The notes under the pieces were generated by a model. That model was not told the origin of the DNA and searched no databases. It saw nothing but the letters and a program-made list of their open reading frames with translations. A DNA stretch of 64,000 nucleotides from Hirsutella rhossiliensis (taxonomy: Eukaryota > Ascomycota > Sordariomycetes > Hypocreales > Ophiocordycipitaceae), in assembly GCF_020360975.1 (NCBI RefSeq), contig NW_025408681.1, positions 868,001 to 932,000 on the forward strand. Reading direction: 5' to 3'. Position 1 is the stretch's first letter. The number at the start of each line of letters is the position of its first letter. Positions 32,953 through 44,184 of this stretch are shown here, one piece after another. Made by a program: the position numbers and the translations under genes.

Positions 32953-35900
32953 ATGGACCCTCGTTGGGACCAGGGCGAGGGCGACCAGGGTGAGAGCCGT
33001 GGCACCCTGGTCAACAGAATCATGGCGGCAGCTCATGGAGCATCCGCGGCCGAAAATGCGTCCGATAAGCCACAGACGGCTGGCATGAGTGAAGAGGATG
33101 CCTTGAAGAATCTCACAGGCGCTGTCAGAGACCAGGACGACTTGGAACGAGATATCACCATTCAAGCCAACACGGCGCTGATGGAAGCAGAGGACAGCAA
33201 GGATAAGAACCGAATTGTCAAGCTAGATGCAACAAAACAGCGTCTCCGGCTCCAGCTAGACAAGGAAAAGAAGAGGCTCGAGCGAGTTGCCGGAAACCCG
33301 TATCAGTCTCGAAATGCCCAAAAGGAGATTGCCAAGCTCGAGGATGACATTCGCCAAGCCAGCCAAGATGCCTCCGACTTCCAAGCCCGCATCAATAAGC
33401 GACACCAGGAAGATCCCCTGGAAAAGACCAACATGGCCAAGGCAGGCAGACTCCCTGGCGAGAGTCACCGCGACTATCTCATCCGCACTGGAAAGATCAC
33501 TCCTTTTGCCAAAATCGGCGGTGCAAGGTCCCTTGATCTACAAGGGCAGCTGGCCGACACGATTCTGGATGCCGAGCAGGATTCCTTGGCCGAGCAGTTG
33601 GATAATGATGCCCAAGGGCCGACGTCTCACCAGGCGCTGCGGCGTCCCGGCTTTGCCGACGAAGCCGAGGCCAAAGTCAGCGATGCCCCAGCGGCGGCGG
33701 TTGAATCCGAGTTTTCCTTGCGCCCCCGGAAAAAGCGGCGAGTCCAGAAAGAGCGCAGTCCTTCTGCTGAGTTCGATCCCAAGGCTTCGTCGGGCTCTGA
33801 GCTGCTCGACACCACTCTCTGGCAACAAGGCACAGAAGACGACCTGGTTCGACAACAGCGTTGCAAGAACAAGGCCAAGGCCAAAGCCAAGGAATCGGAG
33901 TCGGAGGAGATCGACCTCAGTAAAATAGACGACGGAAACGAAGCGCACTACCAGAAGAGGCTCAAAGATTGGATTTCTCGGAGGAGCCGTGCCAGGCGAG
34001 CTCGTCGACAAGCCGATGGGTCCAGCAATGCTGCCGCAGAGAGCGACGGGGAGGAAGAGGAATGGCACAAGCCCTCGCCAGACTACGCCGATCACTACTT
34101 CGACGACGACCTCAAGCTCCCTGGCGACATTCACCCCTCTCTTTTCGGATATCAAAAGACGGGAGTTCAATGGCTGGCTGAACTCTACAAGCAAAGTGTC
34201 GGCGGCATCATCGGCGACGAGATGGGACTCGGAAAGACCGTGCAGTTGATTGCTTTCATCGCCGCCCTCCACTGTAGCAAGAAGCTCAAGCGCCCAGTGA
34301 TTGTCGTCGCCCCAGCAACTTTGCTTCGCCAATGGGTGAGCGAGTTTCATCGTTGGTGGCCCCCCTTGAGGGTCGCGATCCTACATTCGTCGGGCAGCGG
34401 CATGCTGAACCCCAGGCTGGAGGACGATTATGACATTGGGCGCAATCGTCCCGTTGCAAGCAAGTCCCTGGGCGCTGCCAGGCGCATCGTCAGGGGGGTC
34501 GTCGCCAAGGGCCACGTGCTCGTGACCACGTACACTGGCCTGCAAACGTACGCGAACGAGCTGCTCCCCGTCGAATGGGAGTACGCAGTGCTTGACGAGG
34601 GCCACAAGATTCGAAACCCCAATGCGGAAATCACTGTCAGCTGCAAGGAACTCAACACTCCAAACCGTATTATCCTGTCCGGAACGCCGGTGCAGAACAA
34701 CCTGACGGAACTGTGGTCCCTCTTTGACTTCATCTATCCCATGCGCCTGGGAACGCTCGTCAACTTCCGGACCCAATTCGAGATTCCGATTCGGCAGGGC
34801 GGCTACGCCAACGCATCCAACCTCCAGGTCATGACGGCCGAGAAGTGCGCCGAGGCGTTGAAGGAGACGATCGGTGAATACTTGTTGCAGCGCCTCAAGG
34901 TAGATGTGGCCGCAGACTTGCCAGAAAAGACGGAGCAAGTGCTGTTCTGCAAGCTAACCGACGGGCAACGCCAAGCATACGAGACGTTTCTCAAGTCTGA
35001 CGAGGTCTCGGCCATTTTGAACCGAAGACGTCAGTCTTTGTATGGCATCGACATACTGCGCAAGATTTGCAACCACCCCGATCTGTTGGATAAAAGCCTT
35101 GCGCGCAAAGCGGGCTACGACTTCGGAAGCCCGAGGCTCTCTGCCAAGCTCCAGCTCACCAAGGACTTTTTGCAAAAGGTCATGGTTCCCAACGGCCACA
35201 AGACGCTGCTCTTTTCGCAGGGAAAGCTGATGCTCAACATCATCGAGAAGTGCATCGGAGAGTGTGGCATCGCGTACGTGCGCATGGATGGAGAAACGCC
35301 GGTTGACCAGAGACAGCCAATGATTGACAGATTCAACACCGACCCGCAGATTCACGTCTTTCTCATGACGACGCGCACAGGTGGGCTGGGCACCAACCTC
35401 ACGGGAGCAGATCGCATCATCATTTTTGACCCGGACTGGAACCCTTCCACCGACCTGCAGGCCCGAGAGCGCGCTTGGAGGCTGGGGCAGAAGAAGCCTG
35501 TCAAGATCTACCGTCTCATGACGGAAGGGACGATTGAGGAGAAGATTTATCATCGGCAGATCTTCAAACAGTTCATGACGAACAAGGTGTTGAAAGACCC
35601 CAAGCAACGAAGCTCATATGATCTGACGGACTTGTACGACTTATTCAGCTTCAACGCCGGCGACAACGCCGCCCTTCAACGAAGTGAAGTATTCAAAGGC
35701 GCCGAAGTCGACCTGGCTGGTTCCACAACCGATGCGCAGAAGCTGGAGCCTATCGGCAGCATAGGGCGAAAAGAGGGCGATGCCGAGCAACGTGAGCTCC
35801 AAAACATGCACCTGGTTGCTGCCATGGAAGAGTTCAAGGAAGACAAATCCGTCCACGATGAGAGACGGATGCTGGAGGGTATTTTTGCCCGCTCTGTGAA

Positions 35901-36432
35901 CAGCGCCTACGACCACGAGCAGATTGTGAATGGCCCGCAGAAGGCCAAGGCGGACGTAGGCGTCCTCCGGCAGGAGGCCAATGAAGTGGCGCGCCAGGCG
36001 GCAGCTCATCTTCGCCTGTCGGCCCAAGAGGCCCGTCGCGTACCTATTGGGACAGTCACCTGGACTGGTGAGGTTGGCTCAGGGGGTCGCCCCGGAGCAA
36101 ATCGACGCCGGGGTGGGCCGAGCTCAGCCGGCATCATGAGTAACTTGGCTGAGCGCCAAGGCCTAGACTTCGGCAGCGGCAGTAGTTCCCGCTCGACGCC
36201 GGGGGCCGACAAGAACCTTAAGTCCAAGGACTTTGTGGCCTTGATCAAGACCTTCATCAACCGCCACGGCGGGCGCGTGCCCAGCAAGATGCTGGTGGAC
36301 CACTTCAACCCCTACTGCCCCGGCAAGAAGCAGAGCGACGAGTTCAAGGCGGCCTTGGACCGCGTGGCTGTCCTCGACAAGGTCGGCGGTACAGGGAGGG
36401 GAATGTGGACGCTGAAGCCGGGTGCCTCGTGA
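32953..36432 (+). CDS. rad26: Rad26/CSB (ERCC6)-type SNF2 ATPase of transcription-coupled repair
   Basis: One exon, 1159 residues from MDPRWDQGEG. I chose 32953 because the 21 in-frame residues upstream look like leader and a ccag lies just before. An N-terminal Lys/Glu-rich coiled coil (about 55-165) and a basic KKRRVQKER patch (about 258-266) precede the SNF2 core. Motif I is GDEMGLGKTVQ (about 420-430), motif Ia VVAPATLLRQW, motif II DEGHKI (about 547), and motif III SGTPVQNN (about 575). Motifs V-VI are TRTGGLGTNLTGAD and WNPSTDLQARERAWRLGQ (about 806-847). The C-terminal region includes FINRHGGRVPSKMLVDHF, conserved in fungal Rad26. The protein is a nuclear DNA translocase that recognises stalled RNA polymerase II. 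Nothing seems broken. Confidence 0.96.
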   Translation: MDPRWDQGEGDQGESRGTLVNRIMAAAHGASAAENASDKPQTAGMSEEDALKNLTGAVRDQDDLERDITIQANTALMEAEDSKDKNRIVKLDATKQRLRLQLDKEKKRLERVAGNPYQSRNAQKEIAKLEDDIRQASQDASDFQARINKRHQEDPLEKTNMAKAGRLPGESHRDYLIRTGKITPFAKIGGARSLDLQGQLADTILDAEQDSLAEQLDNDAQGPTSHQALRRPGFADEAEAKVSDAPAAAVESEFSLRPRKKRRVQKERSPSAEFDPKASSGSELLDTTLWQQGTEDDLVRQQRCKNKAKAKAKESESEEIDLSKIDDGNEAHYQKRLKDWISRRSRARRARRQADGSSNAAAESDGEEEEWHKPSPDYADHYFDDDLKLPGDIHPSLFGYQKTGVQWLAELYKQSVGGIIGDEMGLGKTVQLIAFIAALHCSKKLKRPVIVVAPATLLRQWVSEFHRWWPPLRVAILHSSGSGMLNPRLEDDYDIGRNRPVASKSLGAARRIVRGVVAKGHVLVTTYTGLQTYANELLPVEWEYAVLDEGHKIRNPNAEITVSCKELNTPNRIILSGTPVQNNLTELWSLFDFIYPMRLGTLVNFRTQFEIPIRQGGYANASNLQVMTAEKCAEALKETIGEYLLQRLKVDVAADLPEKTEQVLFCKLTDGQRQAYETFLKSDEVSAILNRRRQSLYGIDILRKICNHPDLLDKSLARKAGYDFGSPRLSAKLQLTKDFLQKVMVPNGHKTLLFSQGKLMLNIIEKCIGECGIAYVRMDGETPVDQRQPMIDRFNTDPQIHVFLMTTRTGGLGTNLTGADRIIIFDPDWNPSTDLQARERAWRLGQKKPVKIYRLMTEGTIEEKIYHRQIFKQFMTNKVLKDPKQRSSYDLTDLYDLFSFNAGDNAALQRSEVFKGAEVDLAGSTTDAQKLEPIGSIGRKEGDAEQRELQNMHLVAAMEEFKEDKSVHDERRMLEGIFARSVNSAYDHEQIVNGPQKAKADVGVLRQEANEVARQAAAHLRLSAQEARRVPIGTVTWTGEVGSGGRPGANRRRGGPSSAGIMSNLAERQGLDFGSGSSSRSTPGADKNLKSKDFVALIKTFINRHGGRVPSKMLVDHFNPYCPGKKQSDEFKAALDRVAVLDKVGGTGRGMWTLKPGAS

Positions 36433-36911
36433 ATGTCTCCTCTCCCGACGCATCCGTACAGGGAGAAGGACCAAAAGCATCTGACGTGGCCATTCACGGC
36501 TGTGAAAGCGCAGGACACGTGCGCATGTAGGCATACGGAAGACGCGAGAAGCGTCGCAAAAGGAACGGGTAGGTGGTATTAGGCGTTCAGAGAACGGACA
36601 TATGCTCCGTGGCAATTCGGCGAAAGTGGGAGTCATACATTTCCCACCTTCTGCATTCAAGCAGAATAACATGTCCCAAGCACGAGTAGGCGATTCACGT
36701 GGCGGCTTGCATGTGTGACAAGGAGTGCTGTTCATGAGCCTTCTTCGGGCGAATCTACATCTTAGCTACTGCGGCACCAAATCGTCATCCGGACAGGCAG
36801 AGCATCGTAGACTGGGGACCAGGCACAAAAGCCGTTCCCCTCGTTTTTCGCGTCGCAGAGAAACCAGAGAGCCAAGCTCCTGTCCAATCCAAGTAACCCA
36901 TCGCCCAACGA
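36433..36911. other. Convergent intergenic region
   Basis: About 480 bp between the 3' ends of rad26 and the S14 gene. It presumably holds both 3' UTRs. No ORF of note. Confidence 0.55.
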
Positions 36912-37572
36912 TCAGAGACGGCGACCGCGGCGACCGCCCTTTCTGCGGGTAGAGTCGGACGGCGTGGGGGTGACGTCCTCGATGCGGCCAATCTTCATGC
37001 CGGCACGGGCGAGAGCGCGAAGGGCGGACTGGGCGCCGGGGCCGGGGGTCTTGGTGCCGTTGCCTGAGGGCTTCCTGTCAGTACCGCCGATGAGGGTCGT
37101 GTCAGGGCGCATCAAACATACCACCAGTGGCACGGATCTTGATGTGCAGGGCGTTGATGCCCAGGTCCTTGCACCGAGCGGCAACGTCCTGGGCAGCCAG
37201 CATGGCAGCGTAGGGGGAGGACTCGTCACGGTCGGCCTTGACCTTCATACCGCCAGTTACACGAACGATGGTTTCGCGACCGCTAAGGACGGCTCGTTAG
37301 CGCCTGCGCAGTCACAAGCTGGACATTGCTGACTCGATCTCGGCATCGAGGACAGACGAACCTGAGATCGGTGACGTGGACGAAGGTGTCGTTGAAGGAG
37401 GCGAAGATACGAGCAACGCCAAAGACGAGCTCGCCTGTGAGACATGAGGCGGTCAGTGAAAGCTGCCGAGAAAGGCGTAGAAACCACTTCAATGGCTCGG
37501 AAACTTACCATCGCGAACAGACGGGCCAAGGGAGATGTTCTCCTTGGGCGCGGCGGGCTTCTTGGGAGGCAT
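36912..37572 (-). CDS. rps14: 40S ribosomal protein S14 (uS11)
   Basis: Four exons (37572-37509, 37434-37362, 37282-37122, 37063-36912) give 149 residues. The protein starts [17 protein letters not shown], continues with [64 protein letters not shown] and [11 protein letters not shown], and ends [20 protein letters not shown] with a terminal [11 protein letters not shown]. This matches eukaryotic uS11 from end to end. The C-terminal basic tail sits near the platform of the 40S decoding region. Intron phases are 1, 2 and 1. The gene is head-to-head with L7. Confidence 0.97.
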
Positions 37573-37912
37573 TTTTGGATCGTGGCGACGGCCTGGTTTC
37601 TCGTCACTAGACTGGTGAAGACACGGGCTCGCCTCGCGGGAATTATCGCGAGTTGTTCTGGATGAGGTGAGTGGGCTTGGGCGGTGGAGGGCGGCAGAAA
37701 GACCCCCGCGTGAGAAAACTGCGCGCTGTAGCCCCAAGCCCTACCCTACCCAGCGGGCCAGTGGTCCGCCCCACCCAGGCAAGGGAGCCCGAATTTTTCC
37801 AATTTTCTTCTTGAAGAGGGATTTTTGATCTTTCTTGAAGCTCACCACATCCACTCAACACCCCGACCGTCGTCAATACTAACCGCCCTCCGCCGCAGTC
37901 GACGTCGCCAAA
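37573..37912. promoter_or_regulatory. Shared bidirectional promoter of ribosomal protein genes S14 and L7
   Basis: Only 340 bp separate the two start codons. A CCCTACCCTACCC tract at 37739-37751 closely resembles the HomolE element (ACCCTACCCT) of fission-yeast ribosomal protein promoters. CT-rich DNA precedes the L7 ATG (37855-37900). No TATA box is obvious, as is common for ribosomal protein genes. Confidence 0.6.
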
Positions 37913-39385
37913 ATGGGTGCCACGTATGTCCTCCCTCCTTGATCGTGCGCCTGTGGGCAGCGAAACCCGGTCTCGAGACACTGGCAGATTGTTCGTGGTC
38001 CTCTGGCTGGGCAGACGGCTTTCAGTCGTTCTGCCAGCTCGATCTCTCCTGAGCGCCTCCCTCCACTGTCGAGACTCGTTGCACAGCTCGGCCATGGAGA
38101 GACGGCGCTCGGGGCCTTGGGGATGACGGCTTGGACCGTCGCCCTGAAATTCATTGTTGTCGCAGCGGTCGCAATGCGCACTCGCTCGCAACTATTTTCA
38201 TCCTGGACATCTGTTCGGGGTCGTTGTCGGATGAGTGCTCGAGGGGTGATTGACTGGCGAGGAAACTTGACCATCATGACCCTCTGTCTCACCGGTAAAA
38301 TTCATCTCGAGTCAGCCAAAGCGAGAATGTCGCGCTTCAGCTACACTTCTCGCCCCGGCGCTCTGTTGCATACCATGGTATGCCGGACCCGTACTAATCC
38401 GAGATGTGCCTGCAGCACCGTTCCCACCAACGACCAGATCCTGGTTCCTGAGAGCCTTCTCAAGAAGCGCAAGAGCCAAGAGAAGGCTCGCGCTGAGCGA
38501 AGCGCCGCCACCGAGAAGAAGAAGGCTGTGAGTGTTTTCCCCTCTTCCCTTCCCATGGCATAATGATGTAAATTTTACGCATCGACTAGACCTAGTGTCT
38601 CTGCTGTTGATTCTTATACCTTCTTTCGGGTCTGATATGTCCAATGGATTCTTGCTCTTGAAATGACGACATTGGCGGCGATCAATTGCTGACCCTTCAA
38701 CAGGCCAACAAGGAGAAACGCAAGGTTGTCTTCCAGCGTGCCGAGAAGTACGTCAAGGAGTACCGCGATGCCGAGCGTGAGAAGATCCGCCTGGCCCGTG
38801 TTGCCAAGAAGGACGACTCTGCCTACATCCCCGCCGAGTCCAAGTTGATCTTTGTCGTCCGCATCAAGGGGTAAGTCGTCGTGGTTAAGACTTCCGGCTT
38901 CGTCACGAGACTGACACTCGCGCAGTATCAACAAGATGCCTCCCAAGCCCCGCAAGACCTTGCAGCTTCTGCGTCTTCTGCAGATCAACAACGGTGTTTT
39001 CATCCGTGTCACCAAAGCTACCACTGAGATGCTCAAGATTGTCGAGCCTTGGATCGCCTACGGCTACCCTAACCTCAAGTCCATCAAAGAGCTCGTCTAC
39101 AAGCGCGGCTACGGCAAGATCGACAAGCAGCGCGTTGCCCTGACCGACAACTCCATCATCGAGGAGAACCTCGGCAAGTATGGCATGGTCTGCATGGAGG
39201 ACCTGATCCACGAGATCTACACCGTCGGCCCCAACTTCAAGCAGGCGTCCAACTTCCTGTGGCCCTTCAAGCTGAGCAACCCCACTGGCGGGTTCCGTCC
39301 CCGCAAGTTCAAGCACTTTATTGAGGGCGGTGACCTGGGCAACCGCGAGGAGGCCATCAACGGCCTCATCCGCCAGATGAACTAA
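37913..39385 (+). CDS. rpl7: 60S ribosomal protein L7 (uL30)
   Basis: Four exons (37913-37923, 38416-38527, 38704-38870, 38926-39385) give 249 residues. The first exon is only 11 bp (ATG GGT GCC AC) and is followed by a 492-bp intron, unusually long for this window and typical of first introns in fungal ribosomal protein genes. The protein reads [20 protein letters not shown], a basic Lys/Arg/Glu helix, [60 protein letters not shown], and ends [13 protein letters not shown]. All are conserved uL30 blocks. A plus-strand frame in intron 1 (38117-38563) is a shadow. Confidence 0.97.
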
Positions 39386-39679
39386 AAAATTTCACGGATC
39401 GGCTTGTTGGGTCTGGTTGGAACAAAATGCATGGTGGCTCGGCGTTGGTATCACGGCAATGTTTTGTGGAAATTGATTCCTTGAATGACACCAGAGCTTC
39501 CATGATTGCGTGAGTGCCCTGTGACGTGATTTGTGCCGCTGTATATTGTATCTACAACGCCCGCGTATGCGTAGTCACACTTCCTTGGAGCAAATGCTAG
39601 GCTGTGCGTAAACACTATGGACCACATGAACAAACGGAGTGGGCCTCGCTGGCAAATTCTTCCCGGCCTATTGTTTTTG

Positions 39680-40455
39680 CTACATCTTTATGTCGAAGCT
39701 AGTACCACAGCCACAACTGCTCGTCGCGTAGGGATTGTCGACAATCTTGAATTGCGAGCCGATGAGCTCCATGGTGAAGTCGACTTTGCTGCCCTTGAGA
39801 AGCTCCAGAGAAGGCTCGTCAAGTATTATCCTCGGGCCATCTCGCGACCCTGAGTTGGGGTCGGCATCGTCGGGGTAGTATTGGAAAATCGAGTCGTCCT
39901 CGCTCACGACAGACGACCACTCCTGCGCATCCTTTCCCGGTATTGTGACGAGGTTCATGAGGTATTGGAAGCCGTGGCAGCCGCCGCTTTCGACCTGGAT
40001 GCGCAAGGCGAGATTGGGGTTGTCGTCTTTTTCCATGATCTCGGACAATCGCTGGCCATGCCCGCTATCAGCGCAGCTCTCGTAAGAGGGTAGTTAGGGG
40101 ACTTTACCTTGGCGGCTCGAGGAGTAATCTCCAGCATCATGTCGTTGCCATCGTCGTCCTTCCTCGGGTTCAACGCGAATCTTGTGGCGTGGTGGCGGGC
40201 CGAAGCTGCGAAGCTCCGCATCTGGGGTCGTTGCGGCAAGCTCCTCGTAGTCCTCGAATGCGCCAAGCTCTTACGGCTCGAGTGTCGAGCCGATGCGCTC
40301 ATTGTCCGTCCAGCCGAGGGCGAGCCGGCTCCCCGTGGAACCAAAAAGTCGAGGGGGACAGGCGACGGAGCTGCGGTGACAGAATAGCCTCGACTGGCGA
40401 TTTGAACAAACGACCGGGCGGCCGACATGCCGCGCGGACAGCGAAATATCGTCAT
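39680..40455 (-). CDS. isa2: Mitochondrial Fe-S cluster assembly A-type protein ISA2
   Basis: Two exons (40455-40108 and 40051-39680) with a 56-bp intron give 239 residues. The first 110 residues are Arg/Ser-rich without acidic residues, a mitochondrial presequence. The C-terminal A-type domain has the three conserved cysteines: Cys in ESGGCHGFQYLMNL, and the CGC of SSCGCGTSFDIKM at the end. DGPRIILDEPSLELLKGSKV and YPD lie between. ISA2 works with ISA1 and IBA57 to make [4Fe-4S] clusters for aconitase and lipoate/biotin synthases. I chose the Met at 40455 (MTIFRCPRG), although the frame opens further upstream. It converges with L7 (294-bp gap) and diverges from eIF3c. Confidence 0.93.
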
Positions 40456-40936
40456 AACGACGGTGTCATGGGTGGTTTGTGGTTCTGCTACGAGGTCGGG
40501 GGCGAAGATCACGGCGAACTGCTCACGCCATCCGAGCCGTTCTGACAACTAGCAATCGCTGCGACCTCCATTGGCTGAGGGAGTCTGATGTAAGCAGCGC
40601 AGCCGGAACACCTCTGGCACACGCAGTTGGAGTCCGTTCGGATGCCCCGTATCTCCGGAGAGCAAGGTATGGATGAGGTAAGGTAAGGGTACGCTGCAGG
40701 GACATCAAGCATGGGGCAAACGAGCGGCGAGTCCTCGTACCTACAAGTGTCCAGCACAGTGGCTATACATGCAGAGGTACCTTTCGCTTAGCCACCAGTC
40801 TAGTCACACGCCCCACCTCCCACCAAAATATCAAATTTTTGACCTCTTGTCATCGTCGAATCAACCCCGCGCATCATCGCGACAGTCCCGTTTCGAGCCA
40901 ACTCAGGAATCGGTGTCGAGGGAAACCATTGTCAAA
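40456..40936. promoter_or_regulatory. Divergent promoter region, ISA2 / eIF3c
   Basis: 481 bp between two start codons. It includes a TACCTAC motif near 40739-40745 and a CT/CA-rich leader before the eIF3c ATG. No individual factor site can be named. Confidence 0.5.
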
Positions 40937-43665
40937 ATGTCTCGATTCTTCCGTGGCGGAGATGACAGCTCTACCGACTCCTCCAGCGACGAGGAGGAGC
41001 TCTACTCCGGCGAGGAGGAGGAGGACAAGGACGTCAACCAGGCCGATTCGGATGAGGACTCTGACGAGGATGCCTCCGACGACAGCGACGACTCCAGCGA
41101 CGACGAGGGCGGTGGCATCAAGGGCGCGAGCAAGTTCTTGAAAGATGCCGACTCGGATAGCGACGACAGTGACGAGGAGGTTCGAGACAAAGTCAAGAGC
41201 GCCAAGGACAAGCGCTTGGACGAGCTCGAAGCGTCCATCAAACAGATTGAGAATGGCCAGAAGAACGGCGACTGGACCCTCATTTCTACCGGTATGCCGC
41301 GGAACGAACTATACTGCGTGAATAGGAAGTGAGCAAGTGAGAATGACTAACTGTTGGAAACAGAATTCGACAAGCTCAACCGGCAAGTCGCCAAACTACA
41401 GGACGCCGGCAAGACCCCCAAGCCTTACATCCGCATCATTGCCGAACTCGAGGACTTTATGAACGAGGCCGTGGCGAAGCAAAAAGTCACGCCCAAGAAG
41501 ATGAACGCCACCCAAGCCAGAGCCCTTAACGCCGTCAAGCAGAAGATCAAGAAGACCAACAAGGAGTATCAGACCCATATCGACGCGTACCGGGAGGACA
41601 AAGATGACTACATGGAGTCCGACGACGAAGAGGAGGAGGCGGCCGCCTCCAAGCCCAAGAAAATGCCCAAGTTCGAGGTCGAAGCCGCCCCGGAGGAAAT
41701 CGACGACGAGGGTTTTGCCACGGTCGGCAAAGGTGGGCGGACCCTGCAGTACACCCCTGAGAGCATCTTCAAGCACCTGCGGACCATTATGGAGACCCGT
41801 GGCAAGAAGAACACAGACCGCCTGGAACAGATCAAGGTCATGGAGAAGCTCAACGAAATTGCCAACACCCCGTACCAGCAAATCCGCGTCCTGCTCACCC
41901 TCGTCTCGGCCCGCTTCGACCTCGGTTCCGGCACGTCAAACACCATGCCGCTGGAGCAATGGAAATCTGCCGAGAAGGAGCTGTACATGCTCCTCAAGAT
42001 TCTCGACACCAACCACGATTACGTGGTCGTCGAGAACGCCGAGGAGTGGGACGACGACGAGAAGCCGCCGACCCTGCAGCCTGGCGAAAAGTATATCAAG
42101 GTTTCCGGCAGCATCGTCTCCTATGTCGAGCGGCTGGACGACGAGCTCGCCCGCTCGCTGCAGAGCATCGACCCTCACACCTCCGAGTACATCGAGCGCC
42201 TGCAGGACGAGGGTGCGCTGTACAACATCATCTTCCGTGGCCTCTTGTACTACGAGTACCTACGTACGGACGAGTCTCTGCAGATTCCCCAAGACAGCGT
42301 TAACCGCATTGTCATGCGGCGTCTAGAGCACGTCTATTTCAAGGCAAGCATTCCCCAGGGCAGCCCTTCGAAAATGAGACTCTTGCTGACATTTTGCAAC
42401 AGCCGGCGCAGGTCGTCAAGACGTTCGAGGAGAACTCGTGGAAGGCGGCCGGTGACAAGGTCGAGTCCGTCATCACCCCCCGCGCCAAGGTCCAGGAAGC
42501 CAGCGACCTGGTCGACGTTCTCTGCAACTACCTCTTCAGCAACAGCGAAGGCATTATTCGCGCCCGAGCCATGCTGTGCCAAGTGTACTTCCTTGCGCTC
42601 CACGGCGAGTACTACAAGGCCCGCGACATGATGCTCATGTCGCACTTGCAGGAAAACATCCCCAACTTTGACGTCCTCAGCCAGATCCTGTACAACCGGA
42701 CGCTGGTACAAGTTGGGCTCTGCGCCTTCCGCAAGGGCCTGGTGTACGATGCGCAAAATACCCTGCAGGAGATTTGCGGCAGTGGTCGGCAAAAGGAGCT
42801 GCTCGCCCAGGGCGTCATGATGCAGCGATACAACCAGGTGTCTCCCGAACAGGAGCGGCTGGAGAAGCAGCGACAGCTGCCCTTCCACATGCACATCAAC
42901 CTGGAGCTGCTGGAGTGCGTGTACCTGACGTGCAGCATGCTCTTGGAGATTCCTCTGCTGGCCCAGACAGGGTCGTCTCCCGACGTCAGGAAGCGCATCA
43001 TCAGCAAGACGTATCGCCGCATGCTCGAGTACCACGAGAGGCAAATCTTCACGGGCCCTCCGGAGAACACGCGCGACCACGTGATGCAGGCGTCCAAAGC
43101 GCTGGCTGCGGGCGAGTGGAGGAAGTCGATCAACTTTATCCACAGCATCAAGATCTGGGAGTTGATGCCCAACGCCGAGGAGATCAAGACGATGCTCTCG
43201 AAGCAGATCCAGGAGGAGGGCCTCCGGACCTATCTCTTCACCTACGCGCCCTTTTACGACACACTGGCCCTCAGCACGCTCGGGCAGATGTTTGAGCTGG
43301 AGCCCGCCAAGGTGGCGGCCGTGGTCAGCAAGATGATCAGTCACGAGGAGCTGGCGGCGTCGCTGGACCAGGTGACGTCGACCGTCATCTTCCGCAAGGG
43401 CGTCGAGCTCAGCCGCCTGCAGTCCCTGGCGCTCACGCTTTCGGACAAGGCCAGCGCTCTCATCGAGACCAACGAGCGCACGCTGGAGCAGCGGACGCAA
43501 GGCACGGCGAATGCCTTTGAGCGCCAAGGTGGACGCGGTCGCGGAGGAGCAAGGTCGGGCCACCGCGGGGGCCGCGGAGGTGGACGAGGGGGAGGAAACC
43601 CGCAGAGACAAGCGGGCGGCACGCAGTTTACCGGTGGTGCTCTGGGTGCAGCCGTGAGGGGCTGA
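40937..43665 (+). CDS. nip1: Translation initiation factor eIF3 subunit C (NIP1)
   Basis: Three exons (40937-41291, 41364-42343, 42403-43665) give 865 residues. [20 protein letters not shown] opens a strongly acidic Ser/Asp/Glu N-terminus (residues 1-95), the eIF1/eIF5-binding part. [18 protein letters not shown] follows across intron 1. Central helical repeats include [16 protein letters not shown], and [18 protein letters not shown] spans intron 2. The PCI domain lies near 600-790 ([20 protein letters not shown]). The end is Gly/Arg-rich ([20 protein letters not shown]). It is a scaffold of the 43S preinitiation complex. Intron 2 appears to be GC-AG (AAG|GCAAGC to CAACAG); reading through breaks the frame and no GT donor fits. 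The opposite-strand frame at 42334-43785 is a shadow. Confidence 0.95.
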
Positions 43666-44184
43666 GGCGATGGGGAGGGAGGTTGCGCATTTTCTTGGTC
43701 CCTGCGGCTGGCTGGCAGCCACGTAGTTGAAGGGAAATTTCTCGAGTCTTGTCAAGGGGTGCAAGGTTGCGTTTTCACGAGGCAATAAAGGGCGAGAAGA
43801 GAGAAGAAATAAGGCGAGGCATTCTCGCTTGGTGTCCTGTTTTCCCAGGCTGCGTCCATGCGGACGACACGAGGGAGAGGAAAAGATAGGTTACATAGAA
43901 TGGCCGTCATTGTCCGACGTCTTTTTGCACTCCAACTGCTTCCTTATTCACTCGAACCGTACTTGGCCAATGTGTATGCCCGCCTTTGTCGAGGGACGGG
44001 AAGCTGTTTGTGTGGTGGAGCACGCAGCCTGGCTCGACTTTGAGTGGTGTGTGGCCCGCACAAGGGTTCGGGGGGGGCAGAGTGTCGTCGTGGTCACCGG
44101 CCGAACTGAGATGGCCTAGGGGAGGCGTGCATAAACCTTCTGTAAGCAAGATGCGAGGGGAGCGGTTCCCAAGGAACGTCGACT
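43666..44184. other. Convergent intergenic region
   Basis: About 520 bp between the eIF3c and LysM-protein stop codons. It presumably holds 3' UTRs. No ORF with coding character. Confidence 0.55.

Noticed and set aside
42334..43785. 483-residue minus-strand ORF
   Set aside because: Antisense shadow of eIF3c exon 3 created by high GC at third codon positions.
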